Shown in pieces: positions 51,424 through 61,800 of a DNA stretch of 64,000 bases (position 1 is the stretch's first letter; every line of letters begins with the position of its first letter). The translations under genes and the position numbers were made by a program. The notes under the pieces are model-generated. The model saw only the letters and a program-made list of their open reading frames with translations. It ran no database searches and was not told where the DNA came from. The stretch covers positions 15,500,001-15,564,000 of the forward strand of contig OX637344.1 of the NCBI GenBank assembly GCA_951799405.1. Reading direction: 5' to 3'. The stretch comes from Agapetus fuscipes. Lineage: Eukaryota; Arthropoda; Insecta; Trichoptera; Glossosomatidae.

Positions 51424-51590
51424 TTTTTTTTAAGGAAGCCTGTGTGGGAGACTCCCTAGATTCAAGAGACTCTATGACACTTACTATAATGCCGCAGAAG
51501 TGTTGGTGATGTGGCAGTTGCCCTTATCCGGTTGCAGGGCCGTTAGCTGCGCAGTGCTGTGGTGTGTGTTGCGTTGTTTGTTTTAAACTG
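51424..51590 (+). repeat. Family B repeat
   Basis: TTTTAAGGAAGCCTGTGTGG to CGCAGTGCTGTGGTGTGTG, matching 5985-6150. Confidence 0.8.
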
Positions 51591-51671
51591 AGAGTTTAGT
51601 GATGTTTTATCATGTGATGTTCTCTCATGTGACGTTTATGATATGTTCTTTTTTATGTAGGTATGTATATA

Positions 51672-52170
51672 GGCCGGTCCGTAATTCAGTGGTAACACTT
51701 CGGACTCTGAATGGAAGGTTGTGAATTCGAATCCCGGCGGAGCGCAAAAAATATACCATTTATATTTTCAAATTTGCTCTTCGCTGGGTTGAACAATTCA
51801 TACACCTTTACCAATGACCGGTCACCTCCAGGTCGCATCCAGCCTGATAGCAACTGGGTCTTGCTTGAGAATTGGGGCTTTGTAGCGACGACGACCAAGC
51901 TCGTAAAAAGGTCGATAGCTCAATTGGTAGAATGCTTGCATTCCATGCCGAGAGCAAGGGTTCGATCTCAAGGTTTACTCAGCCTTTACAAGAAATGAGA
52001 ACCAGCCCTCCCCGGAGCTGGGAAACCCCCACTTCAACTGAAAGTGGTTGGTGTGAGGCCGGCCCCCTTACCCGTAAAAATAAATAGCTCCCAAATCGGC
52101 ACATGCGACCCCTTTGGGGATAACGCAGGCAAGAAGTTACACTATATGTGTAGCTTAGTTGCGTTTATGT
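51672..52170 (+). mobile_element. Composite SINE S1, full length
   Basis: Cleanest S1 copy: head CGGTCCGTAATTCAGTGG, CACTTCGGACTCTGAATGG, ATTCGAATCCCGGCGGAGC; second head GTCGATAGCTCAATTGGTAG and GGGTTCGATCTCAAGG; tail AAGTTACACTATATGTGTAG. Confidence 0.88.
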
Positions 52171-52433
52171 GTTGTTTTTTCATGCGTCGTTATGTCATGT
52201 GTCGTTCTAACAAAAAAAAGTGTGTCGTCTGACTCGAAAAAGAAGAATTTAGGTCCAACGTATAATATCTAGTCTATGGAACAATATTGTTTTGTGCTAT
52301 GATCGAGCCGCTAGAGGCTAGGTCCTAGCCTTATACTTTTTGTTCCTATGGATTGGGCCAATTTTGAAATGGGCAATCCGTTAGAGCACAACGCTGTTAT
52401 AGGTCGTTCAAACAAAGCCAGTAAGTGCAGGAT

Positions 52434-52710
52434 CTAATCTAATCTAATCTCATCTAAGTTGCAAAATATATGTTACATTAGAGATTCACATTATCCGCAT
52501 TTTCACAAACAGGCGCGTATGTATAAGTTCGCGCTAAAACATGCCGCATGTGGTCCTACAATATAAAAACCCGAATCTCAAATGGACATACACCCTGCAA
52601 CTCCTGCTGACCTTCCCTGAAACAGGGGTGACATTGGCAAAGTGAACCATATTCTACAGCATGGGTGGTCAGCCGCATACCAATCTACAAGGCAAGGAAC
52701 ATACACAACA
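52434..52710 (-). repeat. Family A repeat
   Basis: Inverted complete copy with tail AATCTAATCTAATCTCATC and head flank ACATACACAACAAATTAC. Confidence 0.9.
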
Positions 52711-52789
52711 AATTACATTTTAAATATCAACAAATTATAACATGTATGGACATCAAAAACTAACAGAAAACAAATTCTAATTTAAAAAA

Positions 52790-52890
52790 TCCTAGCCGCC
52801 AACATCACAGATCAACCGCCATTTCTTTCTGTCCTTACACACTTCTTTGATTTCCTCCAGAGTCATAACCTTCTAGGATATTTGTCACAA
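52790..52890 (-). repeat. RTE-like LINE tail fragment
   Basis: CCTAGCCGCCAACATCACAGATC and TCTGTCCTTACACACTTCTTTGA are the inverse of 20590-20680 (VCKDRKKWR and following). Confidence 0.65.
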
Positions 52891-52924
52891 CAACTGCACT
52901 ATCTACAGCTTGCATCATTGTATG

Positions 52925-53018
52925 CATAATTTGTAAGCGCGAACTTACACGTGTGTATTTGTGGGCTTACATTTATGTGAATTGTATTTGTTTATGTGTC
53001 TTTGCAACTTTTAAAATT
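52925..53018 (+). repeat. Family A tail fragment
   Basis: ATAATTTGTAAGCGCGAACTTAC and ATGTGTCTTTGCAACTT. Confidence 0.6.
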
Positions 53019-53600
53019 AAAGCTAATAGATGTTCACCAAAATAAATCATTTCTTGACGTTTTCCTTAACATGAAAATTTATCATACACAATTTAATATT
53101 CTTGCTTGCGGTCTTTTCTACTTACCAACTTATCACTTACCCATTGCCCTAAATAACTTGCACACTGTCTTGCTTTGAACGATTATTCGTTAGCCATTGC
53201 ATGCAGGCTGTCGTAGCTTCCGCTACCGTAACGGTCGCTAACAGGTAATTAAGCCTTTCCGTCAACCGGATATTGCAGAATAACGGACTAACGGACGGAC
53301 AGCCTTCAGCCAGCGCCGTTAATAACGACGCCTTCTAGCGGATCCGCTCGCAGTGCACACAATACTCGTATAACGAATCTGTGTAATTGTTTTGAAAATT
53401 TTCTGTAAAATGGTTCAAAAGCTCTGACGTCATGCATCTGTATCGTATTGTATTTTTGAACATTTAATCACAAACAAAGGCAGCTTTTCACTAAAAAAAT
53501 ATGGAAAATAGAATGCTCTATAGAAGCGTTGTTTCAGTTTTCATGCAGATTATATTAAGACGCTATGTTTGAGTGTATAAACAATGTTTTATACTGCGGG
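53019..53600. other. Unassigned spacer
   Basis: 53195-53340 is GC-richer, with GTAACGGTCGCTAACAGG and CGGACTAACGGACGGACAGC; no gene or repeat recognised. Confidence 0.35.
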
Positions 53601-53604
53601 TAAC

Positions 53605-53870
53605 ACAGCGCAACTAAGATAAACATTTAGGGTAACTTCTTACTTTTTTTATCCCCTAAGGGTCTCGCATGTGGCGAATGGAACCTATTTATTTTTTTCA
53701 GTTGAAGTGGGGGGTTTCCAGCACCCAAGGGGGCTGTTACTTATTTCCTGTGAAGGCTGAGTAAACCCTGCCGGTATTTTATTTTGGGGCTAGAAATAAA
53801 CACTGCAACTGAAACTCGGTGGGATTTGAACCCTAGCTCACGGCATGAAATGCAAGCACCTGTGGCAAAC
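53605..53870 (-). mobile_element. SINE S2, diverged
   Basis: Inverted: body CTGAGTAAACCCTGCCGG and head GGTGGGATTTGAACCCTAGC. Confidence 0.7.
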
Positions 53871-53899
53871 TCGAGCTACTTTTTATTGGTGTCATGTTT

Positions 53900-54082
53900 G
53901 TCCGGTCAATAGCTCATTTGGTAGAGTGCTTCCGTTCCATGCCGAGAGCTCGGGTTCGAATCCCACCGAGGGTGTCGGAAATGATTTCCCGTTTTGGGTT
54001 TTACTTCAAACTTTAAATAAAATACCGGCAAGGATTACTCAACCTTCACAAGAAATGAGTACCAGCCTCCTTAGGAGCTGCG
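53900..54082 (+). mobile_element. SINE S2, 5' half
   Basis: GTCCGGTCAATAGCTCATTTGG, GGGTTCGAATCCCACCGAG, AAAATACCGGCAAGGATTAC and CTTCACAAGAAATGAGTACC. It faces the preceding copy head to head, giving a large inverted pair. Confidence 0.85.
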
Positions 54083-54139
54083 AAAACATAAATTTATTTT
54101 ATAAAAAAATCATTTCACTAGAAAAAACGATTAGTATGT

Positions 54140-54302
54140 GTAAGAACACATGCCGCATGTGGAGCTACAACATAAAAACTCAAATGAACATAAGCCATGT
54201 AACTCCTGCCGTCCTTTCATGAACAGAGCTGACATTGGCAAAGTGAAAAAAATTACGGTATGGGTGATCAGACTCATACTAACGTTTAGCTCAAGGAACG
54301 TC
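54140..54302 (-). repeat. Family A repeat, partial
   Basis: Inverted: ACACATGCCGCATGTGGAGC to CTCATACTAACGTTTAGCTC. Confidence 0.75.
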
Positions 54303-54334
54303 AATTTATTATTTATCTCATTTGTATTAAATTA

Positions 54335-54455
54335 TATTGGTTAGTATGCGGCTGACCACCCATGCTGTAGAAGGTTGGTTGGCTTGTGAAAATGCATATA
54401 ATGTGAATCTTTAATGCAAGATATATATATATATTTAACTTAGATTAGATTAGAT
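54335..54455 (+). repeat. Family A repeat with internal deletion
   Basis: Head ATTGGTTAGTATGCGGCTGACC joined directly to GCTTGTGAAAATGCATATAATG and the AGATT tail. Confidence 0.75.
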
Positions 54456-55009
54456 ATATTAATCGTACTGAAAAACTGAAAACATTTTAAAGCTCAACAA
54501 ACACAAGAGATCGATCTTAAAAGAATGAGAAGATCTTTTAAATTTAAAAGAATATTGTAAAATGTAATAAAAACACTCAATTATATGTAAAACCAAAATA
54601 GGAGCTCAACTTCAAGGTGCTTCAGTACTGAAAAAAAACTCCTTAAAAAAACAAATTAACAAAAAACAGGTTTTGAATATAAATTTCCAAGTTTAGTTTA
54701 TTTGAGGCTTCCGGTAAGACAAACACGCGTATTTTTCTCGAGTGTTAATCATTTTATTTATAGAAGGGGTTAAACAAAAAGAAACTTCGGTTAATAGGAA
54801 ATTACATGACACAATATCCGAACGTTAATCAATCAAGTGAACATAGAAACTATGTCCGAACTCGGATAATGCGTCTCCACAACAAGAGGCTGCGAGGAAA
54901 AAAATACCATAATTACGTTCCCTGACTGGTTGCCAGTGGCGTAGGGTTATAATAAACGATTCCAATCAGCTTGCTTTTTTGAAATTAGGCAAAAAATTAC
55001 GTTGAAAAC
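54456..55009. other. Unassigned spacer
   Basis: Nothing recognised. Confidence 0.4.
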
Positions 55010-55316
55010 TATCAACAAAGAACACCAAAACCCTACTACGAAAACGCAGTTTTTCGCTTGGGCATTTATCTCTCTACAATCAAAGTGCAAGGATATATTT
55101 ACATTTAAAGCTCATGTCAAATGCATGCCCAAAAACAAACACGTGTAAGTTCGCGCTCACCAATGCTGAATGTGTGGCATGCACGACAAAAAAAGGCATC
55201 GTAGAGCCATATGAGTGAGCGCATTAGAAAGAGCGAAAAATTGTCATTTCTCATTTCATAACTCATTTCCGACCAAAACGTTATTATGTCCTATTTCTTA
55301 TTAACTGTGGATGTGT
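55010..55316 (+). mobile_element. Family D MITE split by a family A fragment
   Basis: 55018-55075 (CACCAAAACCCTACTACG, AACGCAGTTTTTCGCTTGGG) and 55190-55316 (AAAAAAGGCATCGTAGAGCC to TATTAACTGTGGATGTG) are two parts of one copy. The insert is the family A piece 55078-55185. Confidence 0.7.
55078..55185 (-). repeat. Family A fragment, subfamily 2
   Basis: Inverted: CAATCAAAGTGCAAGGATATA to CAATGCTGAATGTGTG. Confidence 0.7.
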
Positions 55317-55319
55317 AAA

Positions 55320-55680
55320 AACATATCGACGGTTTAAAGGAAGTAGGGCATAAGCGAAAAAAACTAAATTGTACAGGAGAGCAGTTTGAAGTTTGAGATT
55401 GCAGAAAAATGGCATAACTTTTTTTATTTTTTATCACATCGTTAAAATCAAAATAGCTCAAAAAATTTAAAAAATAAAATCATTTATTGGCATTCCAATT
55501 AATGTCGCGTTTAGGACAAAAAAGGCCAAAACCTTGTAGGTTACACCAAAACCATACTTCGAAAACGTGGTTGTTTGCTTGGGCATAAACAACAAAAGAA
55601 TCATCGAAGAGCAATGGGAGTGAGCGCATTTGAAAGAGCGAAAATTTTTAAATTTTTATTTTATTTTTTGGACGATTTCT
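55320..55680 (+). mobile_element. Family D MITE, second copy in tandem
   Basis: Begins with the terminus ATATCGACGGTTTAAAGGAAG right after the end of the previous copy and runs to GAAAGAGCGAAAATTTTTAA; the far terminus is missing. Confidence 0.8.
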
Positions 55681-55745
55681 TTAGCGCCGTATTGTGACCA
55701 ATCACCTCAAGGGCGCTTTACACGTTGTAAAAACAATAATTAACA
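55681..55745 (-). repeat. L2-like LINE 3' UTR fragment
   Basis: GCGCCGTATTGTGACCAATCACCTCAAGGGCGC parallels 13110-13145 and 39190-39225. Confidence 0.6.
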
Positions 55746-56149
55746 TTAACTTAAACTTACGGACAAACAAATATTTAAAAGGGCAGAAAAATAAATTTCA
55801 ATAGAATATAAAATCAAAGTACAATAAATTACACCAACGTTTGACGAGAACAAAAAATCAAATCAAAGTTCCTTATAAACCTAAATCTGCCGTTTTTGTT
55901 TCTTACACTTTATGGTCTTAGCAAAATATATACAGAAATGAAAAAAATCAAGCATGTTTATTAATTTTTCATCTTAATTCTAAAGTTTGAACAAAAAAAA
56001 TAACTTAAGAATTATCACCACAAAAATATATTTAAAAAAATACGTTTTTTCACATTTTTAGCGTTTTTTTCGTGTTATGTATTTTGGAAACATTTTTTTT
56101 TCTTTTTAATTACAGAACTATACAGTGTTTAGTGTCGTTTTTTGACTCC
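55746..56149. other. Unassigned AT-rich spacer
   Basis: Nothing recognised. Confidence 0.4.
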
Positions 56150-56210
56150 TTCGTTGATAACGCGGCAAGAAGTTACACTATATGTGTAGCTTAGTAGCGT
56201 TTTGCGTTTT
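56150..56210 (+). repeat. S1/S2 SINE tail fragment
   Basis: CTTCGTTGATAACGCGGCAAG and TTACACTATATGTGTAGC. Confidence 0.7.
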
Positions 56211-56907
56211 TTTTTTTTAAGATTTTTTTATAATGTCAATAGTTTTTGAGTAAATATGGAAAAACTGAAACTACTTAATGATTTAAATTTTAATTAAATT
56301 AAAGACAAATAATAACGTGTGATTTCTATCAATCTAACATTTAAATTATTTGCAATTTTTATAATTTTGTGTGCGCGTTTTGTATTTCATGGATTAGACG
56401 TATAATCTATAAGTGCACGGTAAGATTCAAATACATATGAGTTTTATTGAAATAAATTGTTGTTTTACAAATTTTTTACTCTATAGAGAAAAATATTTGT
56501 ACAAATTAAGTTTCCAAAACAAAAAGCAAACCTTCCATTTACCACTGGACTACGGACCGGTGGATGACAGGTAGTAATATTTTGTTTGATTATTTTTTTC
56601 TCATTCCAACTCAGTGTGGAATACTTGTGGTTTTACTGATGTCAATAACTTTTCAACCTGCTTCCTTTCTGTAGAATTTCACCCTTCGCCACTGCTGGGT
56701 GGAGATAAATTACCTAGAAAGCCTTCCCTGTATCACCGGGAGGCCGTGGAAGAAGAAAATCCCCATAATTATTATGTATTATATAAGGAAGTTGTCTTGA
56801 AACGAACTAACAAAAAATATCAGTCCGTTAAATGTGAAAGTTTGTTACATCAAGGGTAGATTGTATATTCTTTTTGACAACCACTTGCAATGGACCCTTC
56901 ATCAATT
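56211..56907. other. Unassigned, short frame at 56614-56859
   Basis: An 81-codon plus-strand frame of rather protein-like composition (LLGGDKLPRKPSLYHREAVE) with no match I recognise. Flanks are AT-rich. 56531-56560 keeps a fragment of the S1 head (CTTCCATTTACCACTGGAC). Confidence 0.35.
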
Positions 56908-57065
56908 CCCATACTGTAAAAAATTGTAAAAAAAACCCATACTGTAAAAAATTGTAAAAAAAACCCATACTGTAAAAAATTGTAAAAAAAACCCATACTG
57001 TAAAAAATTGTAAAAAAAACCCATACTGTAAAAAATTGTAAAAAAAACCCATACTGTAAAAAATG
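56908..57065 (+). repeat. 28 bp minisatellite derived from family A
   Basis: CCCATACTGTAAAAAATTGT followed by eight A, repeated with exact 28 bp spacing (starts 56908, 56936, 56964, 56992, 57020), then 57048 which continues into an ordinary family A copy (CCCATACTGTAAAAAATGG). The period is not a multiple of three. Confidence 0.95.
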
Positions 57066-57262
57066 GTTCACCTTGCCCTTTGGCATTTCACCCCAGTTTC
57101 AGGGAAGGTCGGCAAGAGTTGCAGGGCTAATGTTCATTTGAGATTGGGTTTTATATTGTAGGTTCACATGCGGCAGTTTTAAGTGCGAACTTAAACGTGT
57201 CTGCTTGTGGGAAAACATTTAATTTAAATCTAAAATGTAATAAATCTTTGCAACAGAAATTG
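57055..57262 (+). repeat. Family A repeat
   Basis: Runs on from the last minisatellite unit: GGTTCACCTTGCCCTTTGGC to GTAATAAATCTTTGCAAC. Confidence 0.88.
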
Positions 57263-57334
57263 TGTCATGTAATTTCCTATTAACCAAAGTTTATTTTTGT
57301 TTAACCTCTTCTCTAAATAAAATGATTTGCAAAC

Positions 57335-57420
57335 ACCTCTGCGGCACTACAACAAGTGTCATAGACCCCTAGAGTCACTGAAATCTTGTAAGTCTCCCGC
57401 AGAGGATTAATTAAAAAAAA
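57335..57420 (-). repeat. Family B fragment
   Basis: Inverted: CACTACAACAAGTGTCATAGAC and GTCTCCCGCAGAGGATTAATT. Confidence 0.7.
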
Positions 57421-57504
57421 ACTTAGATTATTGATAGATAATAGACTTTTATTTATTTCAGATTTGAAATGAACTTCGAAACGGAAAATTATTTTTAACA
57501 TCCT

Positions 57505-57768
57505 TGTTCCTTGGCTTATAGGTTGGTATGCGGCTGACCACCCATACTGTAAAAAATTGGTTCACTTTGCCAATGTCACCCCTGTTTCAGGGAAGGACGG
57601 CAAGAGTTGCAAGGCTTATGTTCATTTGAGATGGGGTTTTTATAATGTAGGTCCACATGCGGCATGTGTTAGCGCGAAATTATACATGTCTGCTTGTGGG
57701 AATGCATTTAATATAAATCTTAAATGATAAATATCCTTGCAGTTTAGATTAGATTAGATTAGATTAAA
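57505..57768 (+). repeat. Family A repeat, near twin of 2286 and 22740
   Basis: Complete, with the GGAAGGACGGCAAGAG variant and a TTAGATTAGATTAGATT tail. Confidence 0.9.
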
Positions 57769-57796
57769 TTAGTGCACAATCTAACCGAAGCTTTTT

Positions 57797-57840
57797 GGGA
57801 TGAAACGCAAGCATTCTACCAATTGAGCTATCGACTTGGC
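57797..57840 (-). repeat. S2 head fragment
   Basis: AAACGCAAGCATTCTACCAATTGAGCTATCGAC. Confidence 0.65.
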
Positions 57841-58341
57841 TGAACGTTCGTTACACTAAATATCCGTATTATTTAAGTTTGTTACAGCGAGGTGATTATT
57901 ATTATTATTATATTTTGTACTCTAGTTGTATCAACAGGCGACACTTTCTTGGGTCGTCATTGTCTTGAAAATGTTCCTTACAGGGCTGTTTTTGCTTTTG
58001 TTATTCTTGTATGTCCCTGCCCTTTAAGATGGTTAATCAGAAAATATGTTGGATGATAATAAAAAAGGCACATCCTTATTGGTTGACAAGCAGATATTAA
58101 TCATTTCTTCATCAAGTTTTAATATGAATGAGTGAGACAGTTTTGTATTAGATAGTTCAAATGGATTAAAGATTTTTAATTATGATAACGGTCGTTAGGA
58201 TTTTTTCGAAATGAAAAAAAAACGGATGTTACTGACCATGAAAAGAGAAGAACGATTTTCTCTACGTTTCGTCAGAGTTTCGTCTAAATTCCATGATCCC
58301 CCCTTTCATTAATCGGATGGTTTCACAAGATGATATAATAT
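57841..58341. other. Unassigned spacer
   Basis: 58255-58295 has TCTCTACGTTTCGTCAGAG, which resembles half of a hammerhead repeat, but the second box is missing. An ATT run is at 57898-57913. Confidence 0.4.
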
Positions 58342-58816
58342 TGTTACGAAATTAGGGTTCAATTGTCTTTCCAAATTAAAAAATACACAGGTCTTCTTCA
58401 ATAGTTATTTATTTTACACAGTTACAAAATTTATTTTCACACTACTTTCTCGATTATTCCACTTGGTTTTGGTTCACTGATCAGATGACTTCGATGTGTT
58501 TGTAAGTCTCTATGATACTGGCCGCTCTGCAGGCCATTTGCACCCTTTATACTCTTTAGAGCAGTATAATCTAGACCTATAGTTGCTAGAAGGTTCCAGA
58601 GTAATTATTACTTCTCGATGTTTCACGTACTACCTAGACACAACCAAAATCCTACCTACCAATGCAATACAGTATTCCTATAATTATAACAAATACCTAC
58701 TTAGCCTAGAGAATTCTACACTTATACATAATTATCGATCTTACCTACCAATACTTTTGAGGATTCTTATAACTATGATTATCCATACTTATTTCAATAT
58801 TTATATTTACATAACA
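58342..58816 (-). mobile_element. 3' LTR of the Ty3/Gypsy element (475 bp)
   Basis: On the minus strand it begins TGTTATGTAAAT (plus 58816 downwards) and ends CGTAACA (plus 58342), so the ends are TG...CA with short inverted TGTTA/TAACA. A TATA box (AGTATAAAGG, about 58544-58553) is followed by an AATAAA polyA signal (58408-58413), the correct order for U3-R-U5. The boundary with the coding part is fixed by the polypurine tract next to it. Its partner LTR lies beyond 64000, so identity, age and target duplication cannot be scored here. Confidence 0.88.
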
Positions 58817-61800
58817 CTACCCCCCACCTAGACTGTTTCGTCCCGGAACAGTCTTGACTCTGTGTAGGTAGGGGCATGCTGATCCACGTCGACACCCTGT
58901 GGTCAGGAAGAAGTGGCAGTCCACGGATTTCTCCCCACTGGCTCTCGGCTGCGCTTGCTCGCAGCACACCATGACGCTGATGCCGACTCCCGAGAACACT
59001 GCTTCAATCATACTCCGGATTATCCGCCAGTCTCGATTAGCGCGGCCGCCACCCATCTTCGGTATTGCCAGACGCGCCTGCTGATCCTCCAACATGTAGT
59101 CACGCAGCTCAACAAGGCCGTCCCACAATGCCTTGTAGTCCTCTTCCAGGTTGCTGGAATCCGGGACAACCAGGCAGTATGCTTGTTGACGCCCCTTCGG
59201 TAGTCTCAGAGCTCTTCCTTGCGGGCTGCTCGAGGGTTGCGGTTCTCCGAATTTGTATCGGAAGACCCGTGCAATTCCTCTAGACATATCTAGATCTTCC
59301 GGTACACTGCATGCCAGTGTGTGGTCCCTAGTGACCTCAAATAAGTCCTTGTGGACTTCTGTGGTCACTCCATGGCGAAACTTCTGCCCTGCCTTCGCGT
59401 TCTCCCAAAACGTCTCAAAGGCTGGTGATCTTTCGGATGCGACGCACTGTCGTACTTTTTGGGCTGGTTGGTCATCATTATCGCCTAGGTATGGTGAGAG
59501 GCGATTGTAGTGCACGACCCTTGGTTTTCCGTTTGGTCTCTTTTTTATGCGGTAGACCACATCGTTGATGCGCTCCAAGATCTCGTACGGCCCGTCCCAG
59601 GAACGCTGAAGTTTCGGACAGTATCCTTGGCGCCTCTTGGGGTCAAAAAGCCACACCCAGTCACCAGCTTTGTACCCCATGCTGTCAGCTCTGGTGTCAT
59701 AGCGCTCCTTCATTTGATCGCTGGCTTCCCCGATGTTCATGCGGACCTGATCATGGATGTCATCCAGCCTCCTGCGAAGGTCTGTCACATAGTCTTCTCC
59801 GGCTAGGTCTTCACCTGGTTTGCAGCCAAATTTGAGATCACAAGGAAGTCGCATTTCTCGCCCAAACAGTATGCTGCTGGGAGTCTTCTTCGTCGTTTCC
59901 TGAACAGCCGACCGGTAAGCCAATAAGAACAAAGGCAGATGTCGGTCCCAGTCCCGCTGATGGCTGGACACTACTTTGGCTAAGTACCTCCCCACGGTAC
60001 GGTTCATCCTTTCCACCATTCCATCAGACTGTGGATGTAGCGCAGTGGTCCTGGTCTTGTAGATCCCTAGCCGCTCACACATTTGCTGGAAGATAGCAGC
60101 TTCAAAGTTCCTTCCCTGATCAGAATGTAATTCCAGGGGTACGCCAAACCTGCTGATAAATTCGGTAACTAGAACTTCAGTCACGGTTACGGCCTCTTGG
60201 TTAGGGATTGAGTAAGCTTCCACCCACTTGCTGAAGTAATCCATCACCACCATGATGTACTTGTTACCCTTCTCAGTTGTAGGAAATGGGCCGGCTATGT
60301 CGATGGCAATTCTTTCAAAGGGGCTGCCAACATTGTACTGACGCATTGGTGCTCGCCTTTTCCTTTGCGGTCCATTGGCCGTTGCACAGGTTACACATTT
60401 TCGACACCAATCTTTGACGTCTTCGCTGCAGTTGATCCAGTAAAATCGCTCTTTCACTTTCTCCAGCGTCTTCTTAACGCCTAGATGTCCTCCAGAAGTT
60501 CCTCCATGCAGCAGTCCAAGGATTTCCGGTACTCGGCTCCTCGGAACGAGGGTTTGCTTTCTTCTAAGTGTGCCGTCTTCCTTCTCGATCTTTCGTTTCA
60601 GAAGCCCTCCTTCTATCACTATGGATCCCCATTGAGCCCAATAAGCCTTGACAGTTGGTGATAAGGGGGCGAGTTTTTCCCAGGTTGGCCTTTCTCTTTC
60701 TCGCGCCCATTCCATCACATACTTCAAGTCCGGATCATTCAGTTGGTCTTGCGCCAATTTGTCATCTTGCCAGTCCTCATCTTCGGTGGTCGTCCTTTGG
60801 ACAATTGCTACCTTGTCCTCCATCCTGCTGCAATGTTTGCAGTCACTGGCGCATGGTCGTCTGGATAATGCATCCGCATTTCGATGAAGCGTGCCAGGTC
60901 TATGTTCGGAGTCATAATCATACTCCTGGAGCCTTTCAATCCATCTAGCCACTTGCCCTTCTGGGTTTTTGAATTTCAGAAGCCAAACCAGTGCAGCATG
61001 ATCAGTCCGTAGTGTGAATTTTCTCCCGTACAAGTATTTGCGGAAGTGTTCCACTGATTTTATCACGGCAAGAAGCTCTCGTCTGGTCACGCAATAATTT
61101 CGTTCTGGCTTGGAAAGCACTTTACTGAAGTAACCCAGAACAGTCTCATGCCCATCCTGTATTTGGGAAAGGACACCTCCTATCCCCACATTACTAGCGT
61201 CGGTATCCAGGATGAACTTTCCATCTTTTCGTGGGTAGCTCAAGATGGGGGCACTTGTTAATCTTCCCTTAAGCTCTTCAAATGCTTGTGCGCAGGAATC
61301 ACTCCAATGGAAGCGAGTGTTTTCTTCCGTAAGCTTGGTGAGCGGTTTTGCAATGTCCGCAAATCTTGGCACAAACCTCCTGTAATAAGTGCACAGCCCC
61401 AGGAAGCTCCTAGTTTCATGTTTGTCCTTCAGCACGGGCCAGTCTCTTACTGCCTTGATTTTGGCAGGGTCAACTTCAACTCCACGTTGAGAAACTATGT
61501 GTCCCAGGTAATTTACTTGTTTCTTGAACAGGTTACACTTTTTCGGGTTGAGCTTCAGTCCAGCGTCTTGTAGTCGCCCGAAAACTTGCTCCAGATTTCT
61601 CAACTGATGGTTGAAGTCCTTTCCCAGGATGATTATGTCATCCAAGTATACAAGGCAGGTTTCCCATGACAGTCCTCGCAGCACATTCTCCATCAGCCTT
61701 TCAAACGTGGCGGGGGCATTGCATAAGCCAAATGGCATCACGGTGAACTGCCAAAGTCCAGATCCAGTCGAGAATGCCGTTTTCTCCTTATCTTTGGCAT

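Noticed and set aside
2319..57768. Recurring ~65-codon frames with KSCRAYVHLRLGFYIV-type product as a gene family
   Set aside because: They come from the family A repeat; the frame is broken by indels in most copies and substitutions do not favour synonymous change, so no protein is implied.
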